The position numbers and the translations under genes were made by a program. A model generated the notes under the pieces. That model made no database searches and was not told the origin of the DNA. It saw only the letters and a list, made by a program, of their open reading frames with translations. Of a stretch of DNA of 64,000 bases, positions 33,386 through 46,682 are shown in pieces (position 1 is the stretch's first letter; every line of letters starts with the position of its first letter). Source of the stretch: Hyalella azteca (taxonomy: Eukaryota; Arthropoda; Malacostraca; Amphipoda; Hyalellidae); contig NW_025934886.1 of the NCBI RefSeq assembly GCF_000764305.2, positions 188,953 to 252,952 on the forward strand. Direction: 5' to 3'.

Positions 33386-34709
33386 TCGAAAAGCTACAAA
33401 TTAGCTACTGCAGGTGCAGTAATCATAAATTCAGATCCTGAAGAGGATTGTAAAAAATTTGTGCTCAACTTTAATTCTTACAGCTTTGAAGAAATTGATT
33501 GTGGTGACTGGTGAATTTTGAATCTCATAGCTTTATCCTTGGGTTTTACATCTTACAAAAATTTGTGCCATTGAAGCTTCATCAGAAGTGCATCAGCTTT
33601 AATTTGAGAAATTTTCAACTCTTCAGCACTTCAGGTTCCTATTACCTACTATTGCTACTAAGAGCCTAAAAACACATGTAATTTCTAATACAATTACACC
33701 AAAAGAAACTGCTCGAAATAAGTCGAAATAATTTGTAGGCAATTCATTTATACATGAATATAAGTTATTTAATTATCAACAACAGAATCAACCAGCAGTC
33801 AACACAGAAAAAGTTTCATCCTTTCTATCATTTTACCAACTCAGTCTCAGCCTGATTTCTGCAAAGATTTTGTATGTTTGTTGTCGTCAATTGGCAGAAC
33901 TACTCGTCATCACGATGAACAAGAAATTGAAAAACTCGTGCTAAAGCCAGAATCAAGTTCAACAAAACAACGAACTTAATTAACACAGAGTGAACGTAGA
34001 AGAAATGCCGCTTCCGCAACAGACTTACTTCTTGTGCGTGGTTCTAATGGTTCTATCAAAGATATGAGCAGGCGTACCAATTGCAATCGATATGAGTTGG
34101 CGCCAAATTCAAATTGTGAACCTTCAACTAACTATTACTTGTAATTCAACTTACTTTGCTACTTAAATAAATAAAAGAGTTTGTCGGGTTGGAGAAAATA
34201 TAATTTTGTTGCAAATAAACGAAAACTCTTTCCAAAAATATTGAATCATAAACCATACTGTTTAAACCGCAGTTGGCATGTCAGTCTATTTGAAATTTTT
34301 TACATTAGGGTATTTTCTTTAATGTATTAAGCTCTGCACACATTGGGGTCAGTGGCTTCGACAATTTGAGCATATCACATCATTCACCGATACCGGGTTG
34401 ATAGAAAATGTCGAAATTAATATTGGTTACGGGATATTTGACGAAACTGCAGAGACACGCCTAGTTTTGTCCATTTACAAGTTTCCATTTAAGCTAAATG
34501 CCAGTTGAATATCAAGACATCATTATCATTACGCTATTCATAAAAATTTTCTGTAGTTGAGTTTTCCATTCTGGAGATTATAACCTTTGTAATTTTATGT
34601 AAATCTAAATAACTCCTCCTTCAAAAGAAAATTATTTTTCTCCATTACGTAAACCCGTGACCATATTTACGTCCAATATAAAGCAAATATTATATTATAT
34701 ATATAATAG
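33386..34709. other. No gene seen
   Basis: AT-rich intergenic DNA between repeat copies. Confidence 0.45.
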
Positions 34710-34945
34710 CGGTTTCATCATTTATTAGGCCTTAGGCCTGTTTCCGATTCTTAACATCGCAGAACTTTCTCAGCTTGTTGGGTCTCGAACTCGCAACTCA
34801 CTGTTCCACTTCTGATCTGCTTAAACCGCCCGGTCTCCTTGCCGATTCTAATCAGAAACTGGCGCACAGAGCTGGGATCGAACCCGCACCTGTCTGCTCT
34901 AATCTTGGTACTTGAACTATAACCACTGGGCCACCCAGTGGTTAT
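34710..34945 (-). mobile_element. tRNA-derived SINE (family 1), second copy
   Basis: The reverse complement aligns from end to end with 3061-3306: an A box (GTGGCCCAGTGGTTA), a B box (GGGTTCGATCCC), the AGAAACTGGCGCA-type body and the LINE-like tail with two changes (34735-34753). It ends in a TA-rich run at about 34690-34708. Confidence 0.85.
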
Positions 34946-36262
34946 ATCGAGTGACATTCATTTAGTTTTTAAATACTGTTATCGCCCAGGCTAGTTAATC
35001 TATTTCAATAACATTTTTCCACTCGTATGAGCGTAAATCCAACGATGGATCCAGCTATTCATTTCCTTTTCTCCTGTGAATTCTCATCATGTTGTGCTTT
35101 GTTGACCGGTCTTTTAGTCATTACATTTTTCGTATGCCATTCATTTTAAATATTAAAAATAACCTCATTGCGTCTGACATATCTGCTCACTATTTCTAAA
35201 GTATTTAAATCTCAAATAGAAATTGTCATAACCAAATACAATCAAATTCTGGTCCTTATTAAACAAGGCAATTCAAGAAAAATATTTAATCCTCCTAGTA
35301 GCAAGTTTCAGCCAACAGGTGCAATAGCCGCATATTAACTTTCAACTTTCGCACTGCAAGTAACATAGTCCTAAGTTATACTTCCTAACGAATCATAAGA
35401 TCTAAAACATACATGCCTTAAGCGTGAAGCAAATCACTAAGTTACTCATCAGAAGCAAGCTCGAATGGTTCAGCGAAAATGAAAAGCAAGTTCAGTAGCC
35501 GAAATTTTATGTACACAAATAAGTTTCAACAATAAAGGTTAATAAGAATTAGCCTCGTGAAAAACTTTTATGGATAGCATCGCAAGTCTTAGTCATCTTT
35601 CAAAACTGAGCAAAATAACACGAATAATTAGTTTCACCTAAAATAAAGCGATCAAAGAAGGAATGGATTATTGAATGTGGATTCACTTACCCCGAAGAAA
35701 CTCAAACAGACATGAAAAATAATAACTAACAAAAAGCATTTCTCAACTGTACAACACTACTTTTTCAAACATCAGGATCGATCATAAACGACCAGATAAA
35801 ATGTAGCTGCATCTGTCAACTCTTTCTGAATGATATAAATTGGTATTTAGCCACATAAATATAGCTTGATTAACCTTACACAAAATTGCATAGACTTTTA
35901 GTAAACATAAACATAGTCTCAAGGAATCCTTGATAATCAAATCAATCAACATCTAAAGGAAATTAATAAAAATATTGAATATCACAGGTGAAGACAATAA
36001 CATATAACCACCATAAAGATCTTGTTTCAATAAAGAGATGTCAATACCTACTAGAAGTATTTGCCGAGATAACTGGATTGTGCTTTGAAATACATGCAAA
36101 AGAAATTGTTCTATAATCTAAATAACGCCCATCATTTTTTTCCGATACCATGCGCAAACTTTAGAAAATTTTGGGCTAAATGGAATTTGCTACTCCAGAC
36201 AAATTGAATACCGAACTAAAATTGAACACAAATATACGAAGTGGACTCGAGACTTTCGAAAA
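34946..36262. other. No gene seen; 3' flank of TMEM69
   Basis: AT-rich DNA. No canonical poly(A) hexamer was found on the minus strand close to the TMEM69 stop. Confidence 0.4.
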
Positions 36263-39200
36263 TTACTGACTTTCTACATTATTTCCTTCAATCTCTAATT
36301 CAGTCTTATTTTTTATTTTTTCCAGTAGGATAAATTTACAAGCAAGAACTGAGAATAAGGAGAGCAAAGCACCAACTGTCAGGCAGAAACGAAGTCCCTT
36401 GAACCAAACAGGATAGCCCGCCATAGACAAGTCCATGTATCCCGTAATTGCCAACCCCAGCATAACTCCTACATTCGCTACAACAATGCACTCCATATAG
36501 TGACCCAAGACTAGACTCCCACATCCCCACAGCTGGGGAACAACGCTGTAACCTAGGTTAGTAATATCAGGATTTTGGGGACTATTGGACGGAACAGTAA
36601 ACCCCCATCTCACGCCCCCAAGAAAAGAGAGGATAGTGGCTCCATAGAATGTCTGATAAATAGCGATGTCGGGGAGGAAATGTCCGCTGGAGATCATAAG
36701 GTACGGCGACGCCGCGAACGGAATCAGGCCTGCCAACCCCAGAACCATAGCAGCAGCCGGAGAAGAGGGCACCTGCATAATGGAAAATATAATATTAGAC
36801 ATTAGCTGATTCATTTGATAGTGGTGGATGAGGAAGTAGAAGTTTATTTACTCAAGTTATCACTTTCACATAGACTTTACCCCACATCACACCAAAGATA
36901 ATGAAATGAATGTCAACAACAAGGTTAAAGAACTTAATCATAAAAAATTTGTTAAATTATCTCACTTTGATTTCCGAAAATTTGTATTCTGTGAAACAAA
37001 AGACATCGCAAATTGATAAATGAAGAAGTGCACATTAAAGATGAAATGTTAATACAAACGGAAGAAAGATAATTCAAGTCTACGGCAAATGGAACCGGTA
37101 TAAAATAACTATTTTAAAATTAGAAATTAAGCAAACCAAATGTCAGTTTTTTGCATAACTGACATCGAAAAAAATATACCGTACATTCGTGACGTTAATA
37201 GACGAATGGTAAATATGTAGTTTTTCATTAAGGGGAGCGTCTACCCTAAAATTGAAAATTTTTACTTTTTCGGTTTTTATACTAATTTTAAAGCTGACAT
37301 TCTGCCCTATCCAACGGTACCACTGCCATCTCTCTACGTTGATTTATGATTTCACGACATTTCATGGAAGGGGGCGGGTGGGGGAGTTCTTTAAGTAGTT
37401 AGATAGGAACTAATTAGCTGCTGAGCTCTTTAAATATAGTGTCTACTTGAGTTGTGCTGCAGTTACGTGTTTTGTCTCATATTAAAGCTGACATTCTGGC
37501 CTATCCAATGGTACCACTACCATCTCTGTACGTCGATTTTCACGTACACGACACTTCATGAAAGGGGGGCGAGGGGGGAGTTCTTTCAGTAATTAGATAT
37601 GAGATAATTCGCTGTCCACCACTACAAATATAGTGTTTTTGTGAGGTCTGACTCAGTGTGCCTCCGGGCTTTGTAGGGAGAGATGCGCATGTAGTTGCTC
37701 CCATCATCCTTGAGTGGAATCAAGCTCCAGAAACGTTTAGTTTGGAATATATGCTACATTGAGCGCATATTGTGGTGCGCGCGGCACTTTGTTGCGCTCT
37801 CCTCAACATTCACACTTATTGTCACGGAAAACCTATCTCCTCCTAGAGTTTTAAAGCTACAACAATGAGACATATACCATTCAATTTGCAAATAAACTAT
37901 CTACAAAATGTTCATCCCGGTTTTTCTAGTTTGAATTTTATTCTGCAAAAAGAGGGGGGTGACGGGGGGAAAATCGAAAAATTTCCGAACATTTTGGAAA
38001 AATGCCCCACACTTCTACAAAAATTAGAATTTCAAAAAAAGGGGATGAACATTTTGTAGATGAAGACCTCATGCATCGAATGATATGTGTCTCAATGTTG
38101 TAGCTTAGAAATCCTAGGATTAGATCCATTTCTACAGTACCCCCTTTTATAGCCGTTTTCTAAGAATTTCACGTTTTCTTTCATTTTTTTCGAAAAATGC
38201 ACACGAACAAAATGCGAGTTTTTTTCCATTTTACATATAGGTACCAAGTTTCACAGTGATCCGACTGTAAATAGCCGAGATAATTTTTAGGGTAGACGCT
38301 CCCCTTAAATTTGCACGGCGACCGCGTCTGACGCGGCTTGGATGACTACACCATCAAGTGAAATGTGACCATGTTAAGATAACGTGGTGAACCAAAATGA
38401 AAGCATCTACCTATATCTTGAATCCTATTTTATGATGCAATATAAAAATGCATCAGAAAATGTTTGTCATCTCTGACCTGTTTTTAGAACGGTGCAAGTC
38501 TATTCTTCTCAGAGATACAATTCATTGAATTTTGGGCACACAGATGTCGGGCAGTGGTGCGTAAGTGTGGCATGCATGAAGCATGGGTGCGCCAAAGGCC
38601 CGCTGGGCCAAAGGACGAATGGGTGGTGACAGCACGGGGTGCGATTGGGATAGAGTGGGATGAAAAAGAGTGGAAAAGAGAAATAAATGAGCGAGTGAAA
38701 GACTATGAGCTGAAGGTATGGAAGCAAGGAATGGAGGGAAAGGACTCTCTAAGACTGTATCAGATGAAAGCGATTCCAAAATATGAATGTATGTATGATG
38801 GTAGTAGAGGTGGGGACCTTCTGTTTGTGTTAGGGCAGGCGCGCTAGGTGTGAATGGACGTACATACAGGTGGAATGAAAGGAGAGAAGATAAATGTTTT
38901 ATGTGTGATGGGGATGAGAAGGAAACTGTAGAGCACTTGTTGATAGAATGTGGGGCGTATGAGAGAGAGCGTCAGTCTATGATTGAGGTGATTCTGAATG
39001 AGAGAGGTGAGACTAACGAGGTGGAGCATGAGAGAACAAGCGAAGAGTGGATGGCAATAATTACGGGCCTGTCTGAGGGAGCAACTGCGGCTATGTTTGA
39101 GAGTGTGAGGAGATAGTTGGAAAATGTGTGGAGGATGAGGGAGAGGAGGAGGATGTTATGAGTGGGGTCTTGAGGAATGGAGGGTTGAGAAAGGGGAGGG

Positions 39201-40235
39201 TGGGAAGATGTGTGAACGTGCCGAATTGTTTTAGTACGTGGTTTTACTTTTTTGGGATTGTCAAATTTTTATATTTTTTCTTAGGACAGCTGTGAATATG
39301 GTATATTTGAACTTTTTTGTTAACATAAGAGTGTGAACTTTTAATTTTTTTATGCTAGTAAAAGTTTTTAGGCAGCGTGTATGACCGATTTAAAGGTCGT
39401 GACCGTAGGTCACCACACACCCCAATTCCAATTTCAATTCCATCACGTTCTTGAAACCTGCCAAGATGGCCAATGACCATTCAATCTTTGGATTTCATCT
39501 AAAATGGCAAACAAGATCTAATTATCAATTTCTAAAAAAAATAATCAACTAAACCACTCAACTACAAAACTCAAAACCAACACCACTTACTTTATGGCTT
39601 GCGTTTTTTAGTGCATTTTCTCTTTATAGAAAAAATGCACTTTTGTGCTCGCCATGTCCGTCTATCTGTCTGTCCGTCCGTGACTTCACGTTTTCGTCAA
39701 TTTTAAGAAGCAGGCATGCATGTATCAAAGATACGACATCTCTAGCTCTAATGCACTGTACTAATCGCAATGAAAACTGATTTATGCACGAGAAAATGCG
39801 CTCTCTGTCACTCACTGCCGTGAGTACCGAGTTATGTTTTTTTTCTTTTTGGCACAGCAACGGACAGATTAGCAACGTGTAGCAAATTTGACACAAGTTC
39901 AGTTCGTCAATTGAGCACTAGCAATGCCAACAGCAGGAAAGCGGCATCTCATAAGATAATTCATTGGTGCTTGTATGAAATAAAACTATAAGCCTAGCCC
40001 TATTAACAAAAACTGTTGAGTTTACAGTCAGAAACATACTTATTATATGCTTAAAAAAGACAAGTTTATTAGTTAATTGTCCCAGAAAATTAGTATACAT
40101 ATAAATCAAATCAAGCAAAAGTTGAATTGAAAATCCTCTCACTTACCTGCTTTACACTGTCATAGATTTTGATGTTGGACAAAGATCTTTTAGGGCTTGT
40201 TGACACTTCTGGGAGGACATCTTTTTCTCCAAGCA
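36263..40235 (-). CDS. TMEM69: TMEM69 homologue (DUF3429 membrane protein), last two exons
   Basis: The last exon, 36772-36263, encodes the whole DUF3429 region of 169 residues: LGLAGLIPFAASPYLM, then ATILSFLGGVRWGF, the family signature, and about five hydrophobic segments before a short charged tail. It starts at the acceptor ATTATGCAG. An upstream exon, 40235-40147, lies between TCCTACAG and CAG|GTAAGT and encodes LGEKDVLPEVSTSPKRSLSN plus IKIYDSVKQ; its phase joins exactly to the last exon. An earlier exon, probably with a targeting sequence, is needed but not found. TMEM69 is a multi-pass protein of unknown biochemical role, thought to be mitochondrial. The intron holds a TTAA transposon, a LINE fragment and an R2 repeat. 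Confidence 0.85.
37228..38308. mobile_element. Intact TTAA-flanked non-autonomous DNA transposon, 1073 bp
   Basis: Perfect 20-bp terminal inverted repeats, GGGGAGCGTCTACCCTAAAA, at 37232-37251 and 38285-38304, are each flanked by TTAA (37228-37231 and 38305-38308). This is the target duplication typical of piggyBac-type insertion. There is no transposase. The left interior holds a direct duplication of about 110 bp (37288-37400 and 37484-37600; AAAGCTGACATTCTG ... GGGGGAGTTCTTT). Diverged relatives are at 4165-5205. Confidence 0.88.
38520..39430 (+). mobile_element. LINE ORF2 C-terminal fragment with 3' UTR
   Basis: The plus strand encodes the C-terminal part of a non-LTR reverse transcriptase: WKREINERVKDYELKVWK, then after a frame change near 38847, NGRTYRWNERREDKCFMC with HLLIECGAYE, the CCHC-like domain that ends many LINE ORF2 proteins. 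The frame ends at 39116. A 3' UTR follows, and the copy ends in AATTCCA-type repeats around 39420-39440. It is 5'-truncated and lies in the TMEM69 intron, antisense to that gene. Confidence 0.8.
39602..39840 (+). repeat. Dispersed repeat family R2, copy b, with an internal insertion
   Basis: Same ends and order as the copy at 30908, but about 75-80 extra bases separate the CCGTGACTTCACG and AAGAAAATGCGCTCTC blocks. Confidence 0.8.
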
Positions 40236-41699
40236 CTGTAGGACAAAAATATTTTAGAGATTGTAGGCAATTATTAAAAATTATCTGTCTCAATCAGCAC
40301 AACAACATCGGTTTATTACAACCATAATTGGCAGAATGGACAATATTTTAGCATAATAAACACTGAACTATCATTACCTATTCAATTATATTATAAAATT
40401 TAAATAAAACTCCTCTATTGTCAATTCTTGTGGGAATAGAAACTAAAACGGAATTATATCAGGGCTGCCGACATGAAATAACATTCACTTATTGAATGAT
40501 CAATTACAACATCAGGTCCAAAGCAGGATTCAAATTCTTAATGAACACATTGCATTTCTATGTATATCTAATTTTTTATAAGCACTTCCTTGCAAATCAA
40601 GCAAAAATTTCTATGCAGAGGAATTACTAAACATCAACCAGTCTCAAAATTTAAGGTCAGAGTTAACACTAAGTAACCTTACTAGGTCAATTATTTTCAG
40701 AATTTCCATTCACCTGCTTTGAAAGAGGTTCCAAGACATCTAGCTTGTTGAGAAAGATTTGTTATTAATTTTGATTTATTTATAATTAAACGAGATAAAA
40801 AGCAGGATTGTTTTATACCAAGAGCTAAAAACATTATGGATTTAACAACTAGACCAACCTGTAATCATAAATGTAAGGAAACATGAGAATAATACTATTG
40901 ATGATAATTCAAGTTAGGCATATGCTTGAAGAAAGAGCTATTTATGCAAATTTTCTTTACATTTGCAATAAGGCAATATATTAAAAAATATGAATGATAA
41001 ATGATAAAAATATAAATGATAAATGATATAAATGATAAGTTAAATACAGCTTACCTATACCGGTATTTGCAGAATTTGTTCATTTAGTTATCAATAACCT
41101 TTGCAATTCAAATTTTAAATTATGATATTTTATTTACGACAAGATTTGCAAACTTCTTGTGATAACATACCATTTACAGGTTCAATAAGTAACCTCATAC
41201 CACAAATAATGTAGGTGGGTAAGAGATGACAGAAGCATGAGTAGAGAAGGGGAGAGCATTTATTCAACTTTCAAGTCTGAACTACTTGAGTCTAGTGAGA
41301 TAAGTACCTATGCAATTTTTCTAACAGCAGGACAATTTCTTTGCATTTAAATTCCTGACGGCATGATGTGCTAGGTAAAAGTTTGACGAAAGGCCATAGT
41401 AATGGAGCACTGTTTACTGCATGACAATAAGCAGAATTTATGCATAAGCCTATCCAAGGAAAATTTTATGCATTTTCACCATTGATTTCATGAAGTCAAA
41501 TGAAAAATTTAATTTATCAACAAATACCGTATAAGATTAATTTCCCAAATGAAATGGCATTGTCAACATTAGTGGGTTCATTCATTAACATGCACATGTT
41601 CAGCCAAAAAATGTTAACTAGTATTTAATTACTGTCAGTGTAAGAGTAAAGTCAAGCAATATTAGTTAGTTAAGTTTCACACAAAAAATACAACTGTGA
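40236..41699. other. No gene seen
   Basis: AT-rich DNA where the TMEM69 first exon might lie. No candidate has both a start and an agreeing donor. A short ATAAATGATA tandem run is at about 40990-41040. Confidence 0.4.
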
Positions 41700-41880
41700 A
41701 AGTTTTTAGCACATTTTCCCATTTATGGAAAAAATGCACTATTGTGCTTGTCATGTCCATCCGTCAGTCTGTCTGTCCATCCATCCATCCATCCATCCGT
41801 GACTTCAAATTTTTGTTGACAAGAAAATGCGCTCTCTGTCCCTCACTGCAGTGAGTACTGAGTTATATTTTTCAAATGTA
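41700..41880 (+). repeat. Dispersed repeat family R2, copy c
   Basis: Same block order as 30908-31070, with an expanded CCAT run (41776-41800). Confidence 0.8.
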
Positions 41881-42607
41881 CATGTGAGAGCAAATTGTCG
41901 TCTCAGACAAATATTTCTGTATATAAAAATATTTTTTCTGAATGATAACCAGGATGTGGCACTGGGTGGGTATGCAGCCATGCACCACCAAAATTGTGCA
42001 CCAATCAGTCTTGAAAGGTACCCCAAGCATAGTATTTCTGGATGACCACCAATCAGCCACAGATTACGCCATCTGTCAGTAACCAGCCCATGACATCATC
42101 TTGCTTTAAATATTAGGAACTTTACACCACCATATTCTGAAGCAAATAGCTCCAGGTATAATGGTTGTCCACCACTGAACATCAAATCATCACTTCATTC
42201 CCTGACTTTAAACTATAGATGATTTGACACACTAGACAGATATGGACTGCTTTGGTACACTCCATACAGGTGCTGTAATTTTTTAGCGTATTAGCATACA
42301 ATGCTGGGCCATTCTATGTCATGCTACTTTCCTGAAAGCCGATTGATCTAATTCAAGGGATGTGATCTGTCTGGTGGTTTGCCGCTTATAATTTTACAAT
42401 CCAGAAGTGTTGTAGGCTATGTTCTTGAGAGAAGTGATCATGATAGTCCATTCAAAGCACAGCTGTGGTGGTCTCTGACAGGCATTCCCCACTGGGCTGC
42501 TACCAATTCTTGAGTGATTCCTTGGTGCTATACTTCCACTTAGTGTCAGTGGCTATCATGATGTTTTCATGGAGAAATTCCCTGCTATTGTTAGTTCTTG
42601 GTTACAC

Positions 42608-42695
42608 AGGGTGTTCACATGGAATGGAATGTGGTGGAATGGAATGTGGTGGAATGGAATGTGGTGGAATGGAATGTGGTGGAATGGAATGTCAG
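42608..42695 (+). repeat. 15-bp minisatellite, five copies
   Basis: The unit GGAATGGAATGTGGT is repeated almost perfectly. Confidence 0.92.
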
Positions 42696-42937
42696 AATGT
42701 GGTGTAACCCTAGCCATAAATGCTTGTTGTATTTTGGGTATTAACTATACTTTCCAAAGTTTCCATCTTCTTAGTATTGGCATTTAGGATGATTGTTTTC
42801 ACAAAATGCTTTTAGCAAATCCATCTGAATTGTTCATAATAAATTTATTTTCACCAATCATCACTATGATTGCTACACAAGCCACAAATTCAGTGCATTT
42901 TCCAAAAGTCTTTCATGACTATATGGCATATATGGTC

Positions 42938-42944
<7 letters not shown>

Positions 42945-42972
<28 letters not shown>
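42945..42972. repeat. (TA)n microsatellite
   Basis: About 14 uninterrupted TA units. Confidence 0.95.
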
Positions 42973-42973
<1 letters not shown>

Positions 42974-43367
42974 TTTTTCCAAAAAAACACCACAGCCCCA
43001 AAATAGTGTTTTAGGCTACATTATCATGCCTCTACAAATCATCGATCAACTGACCATTGTTCCATTACATCCTACCATGCCCATAAATCTAAATGTATCT
43101 TTTTAATAGATGTTATTTTTTTAAAGAGAGAAGACAAGAAGTAGCAACATCTGTTCAATTAATCAATAGAAGTTCATGAAATTCAATTAAATTGAAGTTA
43201 GATTGCTACTTGTTATGTTTGAATAATTTAATTTTAAATGAAATTTTTTAGAGTAATACTGCAATAAAGATCTTTAATAGATAATTTTATTGTTTGTTTC
43301 AAGAATAAGTAGACGTATATATACCTTATAGTTGTTCATACTTCATACTTGTACTATTTTCAGAAAT

Positions 43368-43500
43368 TTCAATTTGTGAATATTTTAATGCTTGCTTAAA
43401 ACTGGTTACTTGCCTGGATGACAAGCATAGGGTGGAATGCTATGACTGTGAGTGGCTCTATTCTGAAAGGTCCAATATTTATCTGGGTTATGGCCAGGTA
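43368..43500 (+). other. Weak candidate exon
   Basis: TTGTACTATTTTCAG resembles an acceptor, and one frame then stays open for 44 codons (ISICEYFNACLKLVTCLDDK and onward, with five cysteines) to CCAG|GTAGTT, a poor donor. No partner exon in agreeing phase was found, so this may be chance. Confidence 0.2.
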
Positions 43501-43734
43501 GTTTTTTTTAACTATAACTAGTTTCAAGACTTGTGGTGTCCAAAGCACCCAGGTGAAGTGGGTGAATATTAAATCATATTGGGTGAATCATAATTGCTTG
43601 CAGCATTTTCTTAACCCGGCAATGCATTTCGAAATTAGCTGGCAAAACTTTAACTAAAAATCCATATCTTTGCAATGCTGCTTGAGTGCTTGCACCTTTT
43701 GCAACCTGGCAAAGCTCCTCCCCCTCCCCACATA

Positions 43735-43905
43735 GTGACAAATTAGAGATTTTTAAGAATCTGTTTTTTTTTATTTCTACATTTACACAATTTTTAAACA
43801 ATTTCTTATGTAAGATATACTGGTATCCATGATACTTTACAGGTCTACTCCTAGGTCTCAAAAATGAACTTGAGGGAGAGTCTAGAAATACTCTCTGCTT
43901 TGCCA
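43735..43905 (-). repeat. Dispersed repeat family R3, copy b
   Basis: The reverse complement carries GACTCTCCCTCAAGTTCATTT, ATGGATACCAG, TACATAAGAAATTG and AACAGATTCTTAAAAATCTC in the same order as 49885-50080. Confidence 0.7.
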
Positions 43906-44880
43906 CCTATTGGCAAAGGTGAGAGGCACCTATCTGCCTCTGCTAGAAATACCACCTATTGTCAGCAGGTTGGGAAAAGTCTGCCTTTTTTCTGAAATAT
44001 TGTGGCTCTAACATGGCTCTATTGTGGCTCAATATAGCCACGTGGCTCAATATCATGGCTCATATCATTTTAGTAGGTATAAAATCTTCCATCTCTACTG
44101 TCATGTATTTTTGTTTGAGTGAAAAAATTGCAGTTTGCACTTTGCACGGTTTGCTAACATGTCATTTCATAAAATTGTCAACTTCTGCAATCAGCATTAC
44201 TTTACCATGCCCACCAAAACATCCTGCAGAATGTCATAATGATGTCAACCAAAATGTTTTGTTGAAGATTGCGCAGATTTGTGGTCATATCAGATGATAA
44301 CAGCAGTCAGACTGCAGACTACTGACTGCATTAACACATGTTCAGCCTACAATATAGACAAATATTATTGTTGCCATTGTCTATTTTAGAGTAAAATTAG
44401 AGATTTGGGCTACTAACACATGCACAGACTTGGTAGCCAGGTAGGGTAAACACACCATATTCCGACATCGTGGGTAATTCCAACACTTCCCAACCTTTTC
44501 CTTCATATTAAGCTTTGTCTTAGTTCCATGCATGCGTAGATGGTTGAAATAGTGACATACTATTGCACACAATATTTCTGCAAAACACTAAGTCTGGCAG
44601 GAAAATGTTGAGATCCTCAGAGCGAAAGTCCACGTCACCCAGTGGGAACATCAAAACACATGTCAAAGTTGATAATGATAGTTGACCTTGCTCTACCAAA
44701 TAGTGATGAACTGTTTGTCTGGAGACTGGAAAGAATGTTATGGTTTAAGACTTTTAAATAAGTCTTTGAATATATTAGGAATTCTTTAAGCATACTTGTA
44801 TTTGCTGATTTTAAGTGGTAAATAAATTAATAGATGATTAAGTTAAGAGATGGTTTTAGACTTTTAGACACATAAAAACT

Positions 44881-45000
44881 AATTCCAACACAGCTCAGAA
44901 TTAGACACACACAGGTGACAGCTTGTTCTGAGCTGTGTTGTATTCCAATACAGCTCACACAGGGCGTCGGAATTCCAACACAGGGCGCCGGAATTACGAA
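44881..45000. repeat. Short inverted and direct repeats
   Basis: ACACAGCTCAGAA pairs with TTCTGAGCTGTGT about 25 bases away, followed by diverged repeats of ATTCCAACACAGGGCG. Similar AATCACAGCTCAAA repeats recur at 45320-45405. Confidence 0.6.
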
Positions 45001-46229
45001 TAATGATTTTGAAGCGCTGTTGGAATTAGTCTCACAATATACCAAATTTATTCACACAAAGCATCGGAAATTTGGAATTATGCGATTTTGTAGATTTGAA
45101 TTCTAAAGGCTTTTAAATAAATAGGGCAACAGTTTGTGATGTTTAATCATTGCTGGCTCATAGTGTGGTGTTTTGAGAGTGACGTAAAGCAATCAGAATT
45201 TGAGTTGTGCATACAGTGATCTTTTTATAGCCATTCATTAAAGTGTCGGAATATGGTGTGTTTACCTAAATAAATTTGTGGCTTGTAAATGGCATTTCAT
45301 GGCTGTTGACTGAGATATGGAATTCACAGCTCAAAAAATGGAATCACAGCTCAAAGAAATGGAATCACGGCTGGCAAATCCATAAAACCACAGCTCAAAA
45401 AATTCAGTCACGGTTTGCCAAGTAGGCTAGATCCTAGATGTAGTATTCCATGCCTGCCTGTCAGGCTGTCAGAGAGAAGGAGCAGAGCAACAAACTCTGG
45501 CCAGGTTATTAGTTTGGTAAAACCGTAAAAATATGAAATACAAGGTGATTTAGGCAAATTGATCATTTGATAGGTCATCTGCTCTCTGCCATCATCATAG
45601 GTGGAACTTCTTGGCAGGTTTATAGCTACAGTACTCAATACAGTTACAGTACTCAATACCAATACAGTAGTAACAGTACCAATCACCGATTAATTATGGG
45701 CATATGGCTGAACTCGCCGCTGAACTTCTGAAGCAATATCAACATATACATGTAGGTAGATGCTTAATTCTTCTTTTCTGCCTTTTGCCATTTGGTATGG
45801 CTGTAGAATATCTATAGTCTAGATTCAAAATACTGTTAACCTGTTACCTGTTTCATGTATTGCAATCAAATATTCCTAGATGTCTATTGTTCCTGTTCTT
45901 ACTCACTTCCTAATCTATGTCTGAAGGTCAGCTAAAGCTAATACCGACGATACTCAACAAAACTGAAGATGTACGAAATGAATCACTGAGGCAAATAATA
46001 AGAAACAGTGAAAATACCAATTATACATAGCAGACACTAGGAAATTCATCAAGAAGCTGGTTTCGGCATTGGCGCATTTGTAATTATTATTTATTAAAGT
46101 AGTTACTAGGAATAGGTACCGTACATATATCATTAGGAATCATCCGATTGTCCAACTTTCCAAGTTACCCCAGATGCAGGTACCGAAAACCGAGACCGAA
46201 GAATTGAAATATATATATTAGCTACATCT
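45001..46229. other. No gene seen
   Basis: AT-rich DNA apart from short AATCACAGCTCAAA-type repeats at 45320-45405. Confidence 0.4.
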
Positions 46230-46351
46230 GAGCTTTATTTAAATTCTAACAGATCAGTTATAAACTGACCCCGTTATGCAAAAAACGAAAGCTTTATTTA
46301 AATTCTAACAGATCAGTTAAAAACTGACCCCGTTATGCAAAAAAAACGAAA
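46230..46351 (+). repeat. 60-bp tandem duplication
   Basis: Two near-identical copies of a block starting GCTTTATTTAAATTCTAACA and containing AACTGACCCCGTTATGCAAA. Confidence 0.9.
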
Positions 46352-46618
46352 GCAGGCACGTAAAATGTGCATTTCAAAGCTGAAGTTCGGACAACATTAT
46401 CCGGTAGAGCGCACTGAACGGACTGATTCATCTTGGACGTATGATGATGATGATTTGAATTTGAAGGCTTCGAGTGCTAATGCACTGCCCAGCCTGATCT
46501 CAATCATTAGTTGGGGGCAACAAGAGAAAGCTTGGGCCCAGCCACAAGCCAGAGCACTCCAGGCAGGGAAGTGTCATCAACTAGTACCGGACACTTGTCA
46601 CATGCTTCAGAATGTAGA

Positions 46619-46682
46619 AGAAAAAAAAAATAATAATAATAATAATAAGTATAAATACAAAAAAAAAATAATAATAATAAGA
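46619..46682. repeat. A-rich and (AAT)n microsatellite
   Basis: Two A-rich runs followed by AAT repeats. They may be the tail of a retroelement whose body I could not classify. Confidence 0.7.

Noticed and set aside
36773..36814. ATG at 36814 as the start of TMEM69
   Set aside because: The 14 residues before VPSSPAAA are not family-like, and ATTATGCAG at 36773 joins in phase to an upstream exon at 40147-40235.
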